A DNA stretch of 64,000 bases from Papillibacter cinnamivorans DSM 12816 (GTDB lineage: Bacteria > Bacillota > Clostridia > Oscillospirales > Oscillospiraceae): contig NZ_FWXW01000005.1 in NCBI RefSeq assembly GCF_900176335.1, positions 1 through 64,000 of the forward strand. The letters are read 5' to 3'. A program made the position numbers and the translations under genes. Under the pieces are notes generated by a model that searched no databases, was not told where the DNA came from, and saw only the letters and a program-made list of their open reading frames with translations. Of the stretch, positions 36,123 to 44,362 are shown piece by piece. Numbering within the stretch: the stretch's first letter is position 1; each line of letters opens with the position of its first letter.

Positions 36123-36839
36123 ATGAAACAGGGCGCCTTTGAGATCACCGAGGTAAAGCCCGGCGTATGGTGCATCGCCGAGCCGGACGTATGCTCCTAT
36201 CTGGTGGAGGGCACGGAGCGGGCTCTGCTCATCGACACGGGCTACAGCGGCGAGGATATCCGCTCCGCCGCGGAGAGCCTCACTTTTCTTCCCATTACCG
36301 TCATCATTACCCACGGGCATGTGGATCATATCGCCGGCTGCGCCCAGTTTCCGGAGGTCCTCTGCCACAGCGCGGACTTCTGGCTTCTCCGGATCAATGA
36401 GAAAATCACCTCTCCCCTTCCGCGGCCCTTTCTGTTAAAGAGCGTCTGGGACGGCGATATCATCGACCTGGGCGGCAGGACTCTTGAGGTATTGTATCTG
36501 CCGGGACATACGCCGGGAAACATCGCCCTTCTGGACCGGGAAAACCGGATCCTCTTCGGGGGCGACACCGTGCAGGAAGGCCCTATCTGGCTGTTTGAGA
36601 AGAACGCGTCTCTGGAAGCTTTTCTGGATAGTCTGCGCCGGCTTTCGGCGCGCGCGGGGGACTTCGACACCGTTCTCGCCTCCCACCACACCAAGGTCCT
36701 CTCTCCCGAAATCCTGGTGGACCTCATCGAGCTTTCGGAGCAGATCCTGGACGGAAAGGCCCAGTGGGAGGCCGCCGACGTCTGGGGCAGGCCATGCAGG
36801 ACCTACCGCCTGCGCGGCGTTTCCATCTACCATTTCTGA
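36123..36839 (+). CDS. MBL-fold metallo-hydrolase
   Basis: A 238-residue metallo-beta-lactamase-fold protein. Metal ligands are in HGHVDHIAG (~60-66), HTPGN (~129) and FGGDTVQEG (~144-150), and His in ASHHTK (~187). No flavodoxin or rubredoxin domain, so it is not a flavodiiron protein, although a rubredoxin gene follows 58 bp downstream. Probably a thioesterase or glyoxalase II-like hydrolase; exact substrate unknown. Strong ribosome site GGAGGAGGG. Confidence 0.9.
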   Translation: MKQGAFEITEVKPGVWCIAEPDVCSYLVEGTERALLIDTGYSGEDIRSAAESLTFLPITVIITHGHVDHIAGCAQFPEVLCHSADFWLLRINEKITSPLPRPFLLKSVWDGDIIDLGGRTLEVLYLPGHTPGNIALLDRENRILFGGDTVQEGPIWLFEKNASLEAFLDSLRRLSARAGDFDTVLASHHTKVLSPEILVDLIELSEQILDGKAQWEAADVWGRPCRTYRLRGVSIYHF

Positions 36840-36897
36840 TTCGCCGTCCAGGTTAATTACAAATCAATATATTATTTGAAAGGAAAGATAACGCCAT

Positions 36898-37056
36898 ATG
36901 AAAAAGTACCGTTGCACCATTTGCGGCTATGTCTACGACGAGGCGAAAGGATATCCCGACGGAGGCATCGCTCCGGGCACCAAGTGGGAGGATCTGCCCG
37001 CCGATTTCGAATGCCCCGAGTGCGGAGCTTCCAAGGATATGTTCGAGGCCATATAA
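36898..37056 (+). CDS. rubredoxin
   Basis: A 52-residue one-iron electron carrier. Four cysteines in CTICG (6 and 9) and CPECG (39 and 42) bind the Fe, with the conserved YVYDEAKG and PGTKWEDLP between them. ATG 36898 follows AAAGGAAAGA. It lies 58 bp after the MBL hydrolase gene and may share its transcript; the strong hairpin at 37063 ends it. Rubredoxins support oxygen and peroxide defence in anaerobes, matching the ferritin neighbourhood. Confidence 0.97.
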   Translation: MKKYRCTICGYVYDEAKGYPDGGIAPGTKWEDLPADFECPECGASKDMFEAI

Positions 37057-37062
37057 AAAACG

Positions 37063-37107
37063 AAAAATCACCCGGACACGGGAATCCGCGTCCGGGTGAT
37101 TTTTATA
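37063..37107. terminator. bidirectional terminator hairpin
   Basis: AAATCACCCGGAC pairs with GTCCGGGTGATTT across a 12-nt loop, with T-runs on both sides. It serves rubredoxin and the convergent ABC permease gene. Confidence 0.88.
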
Positions 37108-37112
37108 TCTTT

Positions 37113-37889
37113 TTACTCCAGATTGAGCTTTCTGCTGAGCATAAACCGGGTGATGAAGTAGAAGACTGCGCAGATCAAGAGGTTGGCAGCTATGAAAATC
37201 AGCATGAAGACGTGAGCTGCGGTAGCACCCTTCATAGCGTCAAGCCAGGCTATGAAATTCGCGGACCGCGCCCCGGAAATCAGCCAGGCCATGAGAATCT
37301 GGCCCACGATGGTGAAGCCCACAAACCATCCGAAGGAGAGAAGGCCCCTGTGACGCCCCGCCAGCATGCTCAGAGAGATGCAGGCATAGATCAGCAATAC
37401 GCCGGACAGAATCGCAAGGATGCCGAAGATTACGCCTTCCGTTATGAAGAGTCCGCCGTGGGGACCGAGGTCCGCCAGAACCTGGAACACCTCGGACAGT
37501 CCCGCGAGAAACTGCTGAAAGTCAAACTCGCGGGCGGCCATCACCAGGATGGACAGGGCCATGACCGCACCGCCCGCGATAAACCAGACGGCGGACACGA
37601 TCGCTTTGCTGACAATCAGCCAGTCCACGGACACGGGGAGGGTAAACATGAGATACCCTTCCCTGCCCAGCAGGTTCCGGCTGAAGCGCTGGATGGTCAG
37701 GACCAGCGTCACCACGCAGATGGCGGCAATCAGGATGCTGGACACCGTGGTGCCCACGATGGAGGGGACCGCCAGCCCCAGAGCGAAAAGAACCCGGTTG
37801 ACCGCCGACAGAGCGATCAGGGCGCCGTAAAGGGGAAGAAATGTCCTGGCCGTCGCCATAAAATCGTATTTGATGAGTTTCCCTAACAT
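37113..37889 (-). CDS. ABC-2 type transporter permease
   Basis: A 258-residue membrane protein with about six helices and the N-terminal pattern MLGKLIKYDFMATAR typical of ABC-2 permeases of YtrB-linked systems. It overlaps the ATPase gene by 7 bp and is the last of a gntR-ATPase-permease operon. Relatives respond to wall-active stress or export peptides; substrate unknown. Confidence 0.85.
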   Translation of the reverse strand: MLGKLIKYDFMATARTFLPLYGALIALSAVNRVLFALGLAVPSIVGTTVSSILIAAICVVTLVLTIQRFSRNLLGREGYLMFTLPVSVDWLIVSKAIVSAVWFIAGGAVMALSILVMAAREFDFQQFLAGLSEVFQVLADLGPHGGLFITEGVIFGILAILSGVLLIYACISLSMLAGRHRGLLSFGWFVGFTIVGQILMAWLISGARSANFIAWLDAMKGATAAHVFMLIFIAANLLICAVFYFITRFMLSRKLNLE

Positions 37890-38581
37890 CTGAATACCTC
37901 CCTGAACAGAGCATCCACCGACATGCCCTTCACCTCACGAATCTCGTCCACCGTGGAGGACAGGACGATCTTTCCGTTGTTGATAAACACCACGTCGTCC
38001 AGTACCTTCTCCACGTCGGAGATGAGGTGGGTGGAGATGACGACGGCGGACTGCGGCTCGTAGTTTCCGATAATGGTGCTCAGAATGTAGTCTCTGGCCG
38101 CGGGGTCCACCCCTCCGATGGGTTCGTCCAGAAGGTAAAGGGAGGCGCGCCGGGCCATGACCAGGATGAGCTGCACCTTCTCCCGAGTTCCTTTGGACAT
38201 GCTCCGAAGAGGTTCCCGGAGCCCGATGCCCAGGTTCTTGAGCATACTCAGGGCCCTTTCCATGTCGAAGTCCTTATAGAAGTCCCGGAAGAACTCCAGG
38301 ACGTCCGAGGTCCTCATCCAATCGGCCAGATAGGTAACCTCGGGGAGATAGGAAACGACGGCTTTGCTGTGGGTCCCCGGAGCCTCCCCATCGATCAGAA
38401 GCCGTCCCGACGTTGGGGTGATCAGACCGTTTGCCAGCTTCATCAGGGTGGTCTTGCCGCTGCCGTTGGGGCCCAGAAGGCCCACGATGCGGCCCCGCTC
38501 AATATTGAGGTCCACGCCGGCAAGGGCTGTTTTGCTTCCGAAGGTCTTGGTCAGCTGCTCGCAGCTAAGGATCGGGTTCAT
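37883..38581 (-). CDS. ABC transporter ATP-binding protein (YtrB-like)
   Basis: A 232-residue ATPase. Walker A is GPNGSGKTT, the signature is reduced to MSKGTREKVQL (~137), Walker B is LYLLDEPIGGVDP and the switch His lies in ISTHLISDVE. Start is in an ATGA overlap with the gntR gene. Together with the permease and YtrA-like regulator it forms a self-regulated exporter operon. Confidence 0.9.
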   Translation of the reverse strand: MNPILSCEQLTKTFGSKTALAGVDLNIERGRIVGLLGPNGSGKTTLMKLANGLITPTSGRLLIDGEAPGTHSKAVVSYLPEVTYLADWMRTSDVLEFFRDFYKDFDMERALSMLKNLGIGLREPLRSMSKGTREKVQLILVMARRASLYLLDEPIGGVDPAARDYILSTIIGNYEPQSAVVISTHLISDVEKVLDDVVFINNGKIVLSSTVDEIREVKGMSVDALFREVFRC

Positions 38582-38949
38582 TGTTCCTCCTCCTTTGCGG
38601 CCGACTCCACCAGGTTAAGGGCGGCTTTTTTGTCATAACCCATGCTCTTCATTTTTTGGAAAAACTGCCGGATCTGCTCCATGGCAAGATCCTTCTTTGC
38701 ATTTGCAATCATGTCTACATCCTCCGTCACATACCGCCCGCTGGTGCGCAGCGTAAATACCAGGCCGTCTCGTTCCAGCTCGGCAAGAGCCTTCTGCAGG
38801 GTATTGGGGTTTACGGATGCCTCCACCGCTAGTTCCCGTACGGTTGGAAGCTTCGAGCCCGGGAGGTATACCCCCGAGACGATGAGAAGCCGGATCTGCT
38901 CCTGCAGCTGCAGGTAGATGGGTTGGTCGGGCCTGAAACTCCAGTTCAT
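38578..38949 (-). CDS. GntR family regulator, YtrA type
   Basis: A 123-residue repressor. The winged helix spans PIYLQLQEQIRLLIVSG to LPTVRELAVEASVNPNTLQK and GLVFTLRTSGRYV, with only a short C-terminal helix region as in YtrA. It heads the operon with the ABC transporter; the 13-bp inverted repeat over its promoter is the likely binding site. Ribosome site is weak (GGCGGTGA). Confidence 0.9.
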   Translation of the reverse strand: MNWSFRPDQPIYLQLQEQIRLLIVSGVYLPGSKLPTVRELAVEASVNPNTLQKALAELERDGLVFTLRTSGRYVTEDVDMIANAKKDLAMEQIRQFFQKMKSMGYDKKAALNLVESAAKEEEQ

Positions 38950-38960
38950 TGTATCACCGC

Positions 38961-39002
38961 CATTGTATTATTGTATTATTTGCGTAACACAATAATACAA
39001 TG
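38961..39002 (-). promoter_or_regulatory. GntR operator: 13-bp inverted repeat
   Basis: CATTGTATTATTG (38961-38973) and CAATAATACAATG (38990-39002) are perfect complements 16 bp apart. The right arm covers the -10 box and the left arm lies just downstream of the start site, so binding would block transcription of the gntR-ABC operon. Confidence 0.75.
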
Positions 39003-39020
39003 GGTTTCCCTCTTTGTCAA
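38992..39020 (-). promoter_or_regulatory. promoter of the gntR-ABC operon
   Basis: On the minus strand TTGACA (39015-39020), 17-bp spacer, TATTAT (38992-38997). Start near 38985, inside the operator. Confidence 0.8.
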
Positions 39021-39108
39021 CCCCTATTTTAAAAAATCTTTCGAGCGAAATCCAAAGCGCTCTTTCCTGAAAGAAAAGAGGAAAAAGCGCGGTTCGCCCG
39101 AATTCGTG

Positions 39109-39137
39109 TTGCCCGCCCAGGGGTATTGTGATACAAT
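39109..39137 (+). promoter_or_regulatory. promoter of the kinase-like/HPRT operon
   Basis: TTGCCC (39109-39114), 17-bp spacer, TACAAT (39132-39137). Start near 39145 gives a ~160-nt leader before the TTG start, with hairpin CCGCCGAA/TTCGGCGG near 39162-39183. Confidence 0.7.
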
Positions 39138-39304
39138 CGGTAGCGGGATCGGAACACGCGCCGCCGAAGCGTTTTTCGGCGGGAGCGGAAAAGAATCGTC
39201 TCTCAGAAGAGGCCCGAGTTTTTCCTGAGGAGCCGGAGCCTGATATCGCCGCTTACGACAAAGCGGGGGAACGAAGTCTTTCCGCCTCTATTGGAGGTAT
39301 TGTC

Positions 39305-40258
39305 TTGCCAGTGATCACCATCTCGAGGCAGCCCGGCAGCCTCGGCGACGAGTTTGCGCACGCCCTGGCCGTCCGCCTGGGCTGGGAGCTCATCACCCGG
39401 GAGCGGATCGTCTCCGAGTTTTTATCCGGCTTCGCCGGCACCCACGAGCTCCAGATGCTCTCAGAAAGCGCCAAATTTTATCTGCATCCGGGAAAAGACG
39501 GCAAAACGTTTCTCGAGCACTTAAAGCAGTCCCTGTTTGAATATACCGCCGGTCGTCCCGCCGTCCTTATGGGTTTCGGCTCCCAGGTGATTTTCGCCGG
39601 ACGGCCGGACGCCCTGCACATCCGGGTCATCGCTCCCGAAAGCGTCCGGATCGGGCGGATCCGGCAGCAGTACCGGGTGTCCGAAGCGGAGGCGAAGGGG
39701 ATTCTCTCCACCTCCGACAGAAAACACAAGCGTTTTGTTTCGGCTCTCTTCGGCGCCGACCTTACCAGCGAGACTCTCTACAGTCTGACTGTGAACACGG
39801 GAGATCTCTCGGTGGGGGACTGTGTGGAGGCCGTTCTGGCTCTTCTCAGGAGCCGGGAGGACTCCTCCAGGGCGGAGCCCGATGCAACGCCGGACGTCAT
39901 CCGGCCGGAGGTCCATCTCAACCCGGCGGAGCCGCCCGTCTTTAAAAACTCTGCGGAGCAGGAATTCGCGCGGATTCTCGACATGTACCGGATCGAATGG
40001 AAATACGAGCCCAAGACATTCCCCATCGAGTGGGACGCGGAAGGAAACGTAACCCTGGCCTTCAGCCCGGATTTTTACCTCACCCGGTTCGACACCTATA
40101 TCGAGCTCACCACCATGAACCAGAAATACGTCACCCGGAAGAACAAAAAGGCCAAAAAGCTCCGGGAGCTGTATCCGGGCATCAATATCAAGATCGTCTA
40201 TAAAAAGGACTACGCCACTCTGCTGGAGCGCTTCCGCCCTCCGGAAGCGGACGCGTGA
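39305..40258 (+). CDS. cytidylate-kinase-like protein fused to a restriction-fold-like domain
   Basis: A 317-residue fusion. Residues ~1-185 follow the cytidylate-kinase-2-like fold (VITISRQPGSLGDEFAHALA), but the P-loop reads PGSLGD, without the usual GSGGR/K, so kinase activity is doubtful. Residues ~215-317 (FARILDMYRIEWKYEPKTF, FSPDFYL, YIELTTMNQKYVTRKNKK, INIKIVYKKDY) have the strand pattern D...E.T..K seen in Vsr/PD-(D/E)XK-like nuclease folds; this is inference. TTG start follows GGAGG by seven bases and is required because the promoter ends at 39137. The variant HPRT gene lies 59 bp downstream. Confidence 0.7.
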   Translation: MPVITISRQPGSLGDEFAHALAVRLGWELITRERIVSEFLSGFAGTHELQMLSESAKFYLHPGKDGKTFLEHLKQSLFEYTAGRPAVLMGFGSQVIFAGRPDALHIRVIAPESVRIGRIRQQYRVSEAEAKGILSTSDRKHKRFVSALFGADLTSETLYSLTVNTGDLSVGDCVEAVLALLRSREDSSRAEPDATPDVIRPEVHLNPAEPPVFKNSAEQEFARILDMYRIEWKYEPKTFPIEWDAEGNVTLAFSPDFYLTRFDTYIELTTMNQKYVTRKNKKAKKLRELYPGINIKIVYKKDYATLLERFRPPEADA

Positions 40259-40317
40259 TACCATCGTAACCGCGCACAGGCGCGGCCGTGTTTCTGAATT
40301 TTCCCCTGGAGGTAAGC

Positions 40318-40851
40318 ATGAATCTTCCGAAAATCAAACGGATTGTCTATTCCCCGGAAACCCTGCAGGAGCGGATTTCGCAGCTGGGCGGCCAGATCAC
40401 CCGGGATTACGCAGAGCAGGAGCTCATTTTGGTGAGCGTCCTCAAGGGCTCCTTTTATTTTCTGGCGGACCTTTCCCGGGCCATCGACCTGCCCGTCCGC
40501 CTGGATTTCATGTCCATCGGCGTCTATCCCCAGGTGACCAGCCAGACGGGGGTGGTGCGCATCACCAAGGACCTGGACCTGGACATCACGGGAAAACACG
40601 TGCTCATCATCGAGGACATTATCCGCACGGGGCTCACCACGGGGTATCTGGTGCAGACCCTGTCGGCCAGGATGCCTTCGAGCATCAAGGTCTGCTCCCT
40701 TCTGGTCAATCCCGAGGAGCAGCTCATCAACGTTCCCATGGCCTACACCGGCTTCGAGGTCACCTCCCGGCGCCTGGTGGGCTACGGGCTGGACATCGGG
40801 GAGCGCTGGCGGAATCTCCCCTACATCGCGGAGCTGGACAGAGAGGAATAG
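40318..40851 (+). CDS. hypoxanthine phosphoribosyltransferase-like protein
   Basis: A 177-residue type I PRTase. It has LVSVLKGSFYFLADL (PPi loop, ~44), the flexible loop region and the PRPP motif VLIIEDIIRTGLTT (~100). The usual HPRT motif is EDIIDTG, where the Asp acts as general base; here it is Arg. The hood region VGYGLDIGERWRNLPYIAEL is HPRT-like. It is thus either an HPRT with altered chemistry or a regulatory/other-base PRTase. ATG follows GGAGG. Same operon as the kinase-like fusion; terminator at 40883. Confidence 0.85.
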   Translation: MNLPKIKRIVYSPETLQERISQLGGQITRDYAEQELILVSVLKGSFYFLADLSRAIDLPVRLDFMSIGVYPQVTSQTGVVRITKDLDLDITGKHVLIIEDIIRTGLTTGYLVQTLSARMPSSIKVCSLLVNPEEQLINVPMAYTGFEVTSRRLVGYGLDIGERWRNLPYIAELDREE

Positions 40852-40882
40852 CTGCCCGACATTTTCCCAAATATTATAAAAT

Positions 40883-40913
40883 AAAAGGGAACGGATTAAT
40901 CCGTTCCCTTTTA
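40883..40913. terminator. bidirectional terminator hairpin
   Basis: AAAAGGGAACGGATT and AATCCGTTCCCTTTT form a perfect palindrome between the convergent HPRT-like and hydrolase genes. Confidence 0.88.
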
Positions 40914-40922
40914 TTAAAGCCG

Positions 40923-42092
40923 TCAAATCACCCGGCCTTCCATAAGGGATATCCAGGAAAGGATGGTATCCAGCACCAGCTTGGGGTTTCCCGTGCTGCA
41001 GTGGCTGGCAGCGTGTTCCTTCTCCGTGAAAAGGCGGTAGGTCAGGGACCGTACGCTTTTCAGATCGTCGATTACTTCTTTGTAGCATTGGATGGGGATC
41101 AGATGGTCCTTTTCGGCCCCCAGGACCAGCACGTCCTGGGTGACCCGGCCTGCCACGTCCCGGTACTGGAAGTTCCGGGCGGCAAGAAGAAATTCGTAGG
41201 GCGTCTTAACCCCCATGTTATACATGCCGTGATGCAGCGACCAGTCCAGAAGGGAGTTTGCCTCCATGAGCTTTCCCACCAGGGCGTTGAGTTCCTCCGC
41301 TCTTTCTTCCTTGAGATAGGTTTCCAGGACGCCGCGGACATTGGGAGGCGTTACGGCGAAGAAAAGATCCAGCAGGCTGGTACCCACGCTCCAGGCCACC
41401 ACCCTGTCGATCCTTCCCTCAAAGGCCGCGGCCCGGGGGGCCAGAATCGATCCCAGAGAAATGCCGATGATGGTAACCCTGTCCAGTTTATAGTAGTCCA
41501 GCAGTGCCTTCACGGGCAATTCCCATTTGTATGTAAAGGGGATCTTCTGCAGCCGCAGGACCGCGCCCTGACCCGGGCCCTCGAAGAGATAAACGTCGTA
41601 CCCTGCTTGCCTCATATACAGGGCGGAATAAAAAAACTCTTCCATATAGGAGTCGTACCCTCCGTGAAGAAGGATCGATCCCTTGCTCTCCCCCTCCGGT
41701 TTTGCGTGGATCACCGGGAGAAATCCTGTTTCGTATGGGACGGAATCCAGGCTCAGAACACCGGAACCGAACCACTGAGCATGGAACCTGTAAAAAAGCT
41801 CCCGGGACTTCCCGTAGGTGGGCAGCTTTTGGGGGTTCCCGTCGAACATGAAGAATTCCGCCATTCGGAAGTAAGCGATGGCGGGTTCCGTCCGGCCTTC
41901 CGAAAGGGCTTTTTCCGCCAGGTTCAGCATTTCGGTCTCCCAATCGGAGATTCCCCGGATCCGGCCTGCCAGATCCTTCATCTCCTGGAGATCACCCTTG
42001 CTGACGTTGTAGGTGCGGTTGAGCTGGTAATTGAAGTTGGGGTTTTCATGAAGCGGATATTCGCCTGCGTGGAACTGGATCTTTGAATTCAT
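40923..42092 (-). CDS. alpha/beta hydrolase
   Basis: A 389-residue hydrolase with an N-terminal helical part (~1-110) before the alpha/beta core. Nucleophile elbow is GISLGS (~205), the oxyanion region HGGYDSY (~135), the acid in VLGAEKDHLIP (~330) and the late His in EKEHAASHC (~360). A 2,6-dihydropseudooxynicotine hydrolase/FrsA-like architecture is likely; substrate unknown. ATG 42092 follows AAGGGGA; longer in-frame extensions lack ribosome sites. The XRE-cupin regulator gene lies 210 bp upstream on the same strand. Confidence 0.85.
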   Translation of the reverse strand: MNSKIQFHAGEYPLHENPNFNYQLNRTYNVSKGDLQEMKDLAGRIRGISDWETEMLNLAEKALSEGRTEPAIAYFRMAEFFMFDGNPQKLPTYGKSRELFYRFHAQWFGSGVLSLDSVPYETGFLPVIHAKPEGESKGSILLHGGYDSYMEEFFYSALYMRQAGYDVYLFEGPGQGAVLRLQKIPFTYKWELPVKALLDYYKLDRVTIIGISLGSILAPRAAAFEGRIDRVVAWSVGTSLLDLFFAVTPPNVRGVLETYLKEERAEELNALVGKLMEANSLLDWSLHHGMYNMGVKTPYEFLLAARNFQYRDVAGRVTQDVLVLGAEKDHLIPIQCYKEVIDDLKSVRSLTYRLFTEKEHAASHCSTGNPKLVLDTILSWISLMEGRVI

Positions 42093-42302
42093 ATCGATTC
42101 CCCTTTTCATATATTTTTGCGGTAAACCGCCGAAAAAAGACAAAGCTCCGCCCATCCGCGGACGAAAGTCCCCGGACAAAAACGGGCGGAAATCGCCGCC
42201 GTTTTCAGCGGCGCGATTTTTCCTCATTTTTCGGATTGTACGGCCCGCTCTTTCCTGCCGAAACCTTCAGGATTTATCCGGAACGCTGAACCGCCTTGTC
42301 TT

Positions 42303-42872
42303 TTACCGGGAAACCAGGACCACCAGTACTTCCGCGTCGGTATCCCGAGTATTCTGAAAGCGTATGGGAGAGCTTGCCGGATAGTAGATCGAGTCCCCCT
42401 TTGATAGCTCGTATGTTCTGCCGCAAACCGTCATGGCGGCCTCCCCCTCCAGCATATAGAGGAGCTTTTCGCCCTTTACCGCGGCAAAAGGATCCGGTCC
42501 GGATTCAAAACCAGGTTTCAGCTTAACATACATGGCGTCTATCCGCTGTCCAAAATCGGACGTGAGAAGCTCCGGAACCGCGTCGTATCCCGGCTGCAGG
42601 ATACGGATCCGCCGGTCCTTTTTCACCAGGGTAACTTCTTCCTTCCGCTTTTCTTTTCCCGTATCCGCTTCCCGTCCGCTTTCGGCCAGTCCGATGGTCT
42701 CCAGCTTCAGGGCTCGGGCCACACGGGCCAGGGCGGCGACGGAGACGTTTGCCACTCCCCTCTCCACCTCGCTGAGAAAGCTCACCGAAAGGCCGGTCTC
42801 TTCCGCCAGCTGCTTCAGGGTCATCTTTCTTTCCTTGCGGGCTCTGCGGATGATTTCACCGATTTCGTCCAA
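42303..42872 (-). CDS. XRE-family regulator with cupin domain
   Basis: About 189 residues. The N-terminal helix-turn-helix is MTLKQLAEETGLSVSFLSEV; the C-terminal half is a small cupin (GEKLLYMLEGEAAMTVCGRTY, GDSIYYPASSPIRFQN) that should bind a ligand. Such regulators often control polyamine or amino-acid genes. TTG 42872 is preferred, eight bases after GGGAG; no ATG is well placed. Its neighbour the hydrolase could be a target, by inference from position. Confidence 0.87.
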   Translation of the reverse strand: MDEIGEIIRRARKERKMTLKQLAEETGLSVSFLSEVERGVANVSVAALARVARALKLETIGLAESGREADTGKEKRKEEVTLVKKDRRIRILQPGYDAVPELLTSDFGQRIDAMYVKLKPGFESGPDPFAAVKGEKLLYMLEGEAAMTVCGRTYELSKGDSIYYPASSPIRFQNTRDTDAEVLVVLVSR

Positions 42873-43077
42873 TAAAACCACTCCCGTTTTCCGGCAGGCG
42901 GCTGCGCATTTCAATGTGCAGCTCCCTTACCGGTTTCTTCACGGTTTTACTATAGCAGGTTAATATTACGCTGTCAACGTAATTTTCGCTATTATCGAAT
43001 TTTCCATGTGGGTATTCCGCCCGGTTGCAAGCACGCCGAGATGAGCTCCTGTTTTTAATCCGCTCCAACAAAGCAGC

Positions 43078-43109
43078 GGAACGGGGCATTGTTTCCAATG
43101 CCCCGTTCC
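43078..43109. terminator. bidirectional terminator hairpin
   Basis: GGAACGGGGCATTG pairs with CAATGCCCCGTTCC around TTTC. It follows the SLH protein gene on the minus strand. Confidence 0.85.
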
Positions 43110-43132
43110 ATTTGGTGGGAAAGGAGATTCTG

Positions 43133-44227
43133 TCAGGTCATGGCCTCGTAGGTCCTTACCGTCATCAGGACGGCCGCCTCCCTCGTTGCCATACCGTATC
43201 CGGCGGCTTGCTGGACCGTCGTTGTAGCCTTTGGCATAAAATTCCCGGCGGTATCCCCCTTGATGATGCCCAGCTTATACATATATTTTGCCGCATCCGA
43301 AGCCCAGGAGGAAATGTATTTCTGATCGGGGAAATCCTTTACGCCCGTGACGCCGTACTCCCCGTCCGGTGCGATGGCTTTGATGGCGCGAAACAGCATG
43401 GCGGCGCACTGTTCCCGATTGATGAGCAGCTTTGGGGAAAAGGTCGTTGCGGACGTACCCGTGGTAATCCCCAGGCTGTAGGCCTTCAGAATCCGTTTAT
43501 TCTCCGTGTCCGAAAAGGGATTCGGCGAGGCCGGAGGCGCCTCGGTTCTGGATGCCTTTTCATACAGCAGAACGGCAAGCTCGCAGAATTCTTCCCGGGT
43601 GATGGGCTCCGTCATATCCGCGCCTTTGAGAATGTCGGGAATCAGGCCGTATTGGGAGGCCTTCTGCAGTTCCGGCACCGCCCAGGCGCTGGCGTCGGAA
43701 TAAAAGCTGCCCGATCCGATGCTCATCTCGTTTGAGGCGGGAGAATATATGGCCTCGACGTCCGGCCACCCCTCATAGTAATCATAGTAGACCCGCAGTT
43801 TGTAAGTATACATGTGATTTTTAATGTCTATCGATTCCAGTGTACCCTCGTCGATGGGATTGAAGAAAACCCGGAAGGTGTTTTCACTTTCCGTCACAAC
43901 TGCTTCCTCGGTTTCCGTTATTACATCCAGATATCCTCCGCCTCCGTAATCCCCCCAGGCGCCGTTGTCGATTTTCTCCGAATACTCCCAGAAGACAGAG
44001 CCCCCGCCCGGGCTTTCGCTGTCCAGATCCAGGACGCTCTGCGGAATCACCACCTGGGCCTCAAAATACGGAACGCCCTCGTCGTCATACCTGAGCTCAA
44101 TCTGCCGGATCACCGGCGCTTCCAGCGACGCCGGAACGCCTGCAGGCAGAGCCGCGAGGGCGCCTGTGGGCAATATGCCCAGAACCAGCAAAAAAGACAA
44201 TATTTTCGGAACCGCCCATTTTTTCAT
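43133..44227 (-). CDS. S-layer homology (SLH) domain protein
   Basis: A 364-residue secreted protein. A signal peptide (ILSFLLVLGILPTGALAA) is followed by a ~150-residue beta-rich domain of unknown role and three SLH repeats (DASAWAVPELQKASQYGLIP, FSDTENKRILKAYSLGITTG and FPDQKYISSWASDAAKYMYK with INREQCAAMLFRAIKA-type ends). SLH repeats bind pyruvylated wall polymers, which makes the pyruvyl-transferase fusion at 27.9 kb a possible partner. ATG follows GGGAGG. A LuxR-type regulator gene lies 135 bp upstream. Confidence 0.92.
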   Translation of the reverse strand: MKKWAVPKILSFLLVLGILPTGALAALPAGVPASLEAPVIRQIELRYDDEGVPYFEAQVVIPQSVLDLDSESPGGGSVFWEYSEKIDNGAWGDYGGGGYLDVITETEEAVVTESENTFRVFFNPIDEGTLESIDIKNHMYTYKLRVYYDYYEGWPDVEAIYSPASNEMSIGSGSFYSDASAWAVPELQKASQYGLIPDILKGADMTEPITREEFCELAVLLYEKASRTEAPPASPNPFSDTENKRILKAYSLGITTGTSATTFSPKLLINREQCAAMLFRAIKAIAPDGEYGVTGVKDFPDQKYISSWASDAAKYMYKLGIIKGDTAGNFMPKATTTVQQAAGYGMATREAAVLMTVRTYEAMT

Positions 44228-44362
44228 TTTCTTTAACCTCCCTGACTTTTTTCTTTCTATATATTCTCCGGAGCTGAAAGCCACTTCACCGGACGGAACG
44301 CCGCATTTGCCTTCACCGCCGGGGATAACCGGCTCAAATGCCGATTTAAGGCAGACGGGCTC

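Noticed and set aside
36123-37056. Flavodiiron protein split into MBL and rubredoxin genes
   Set aside because: The MBL protein is of normal small-hydrolase length with a standard HxHxDH motif and no flavodoxin gene is adjacent, so it is treated as an ordinary hydrolase beside rubredoxin.
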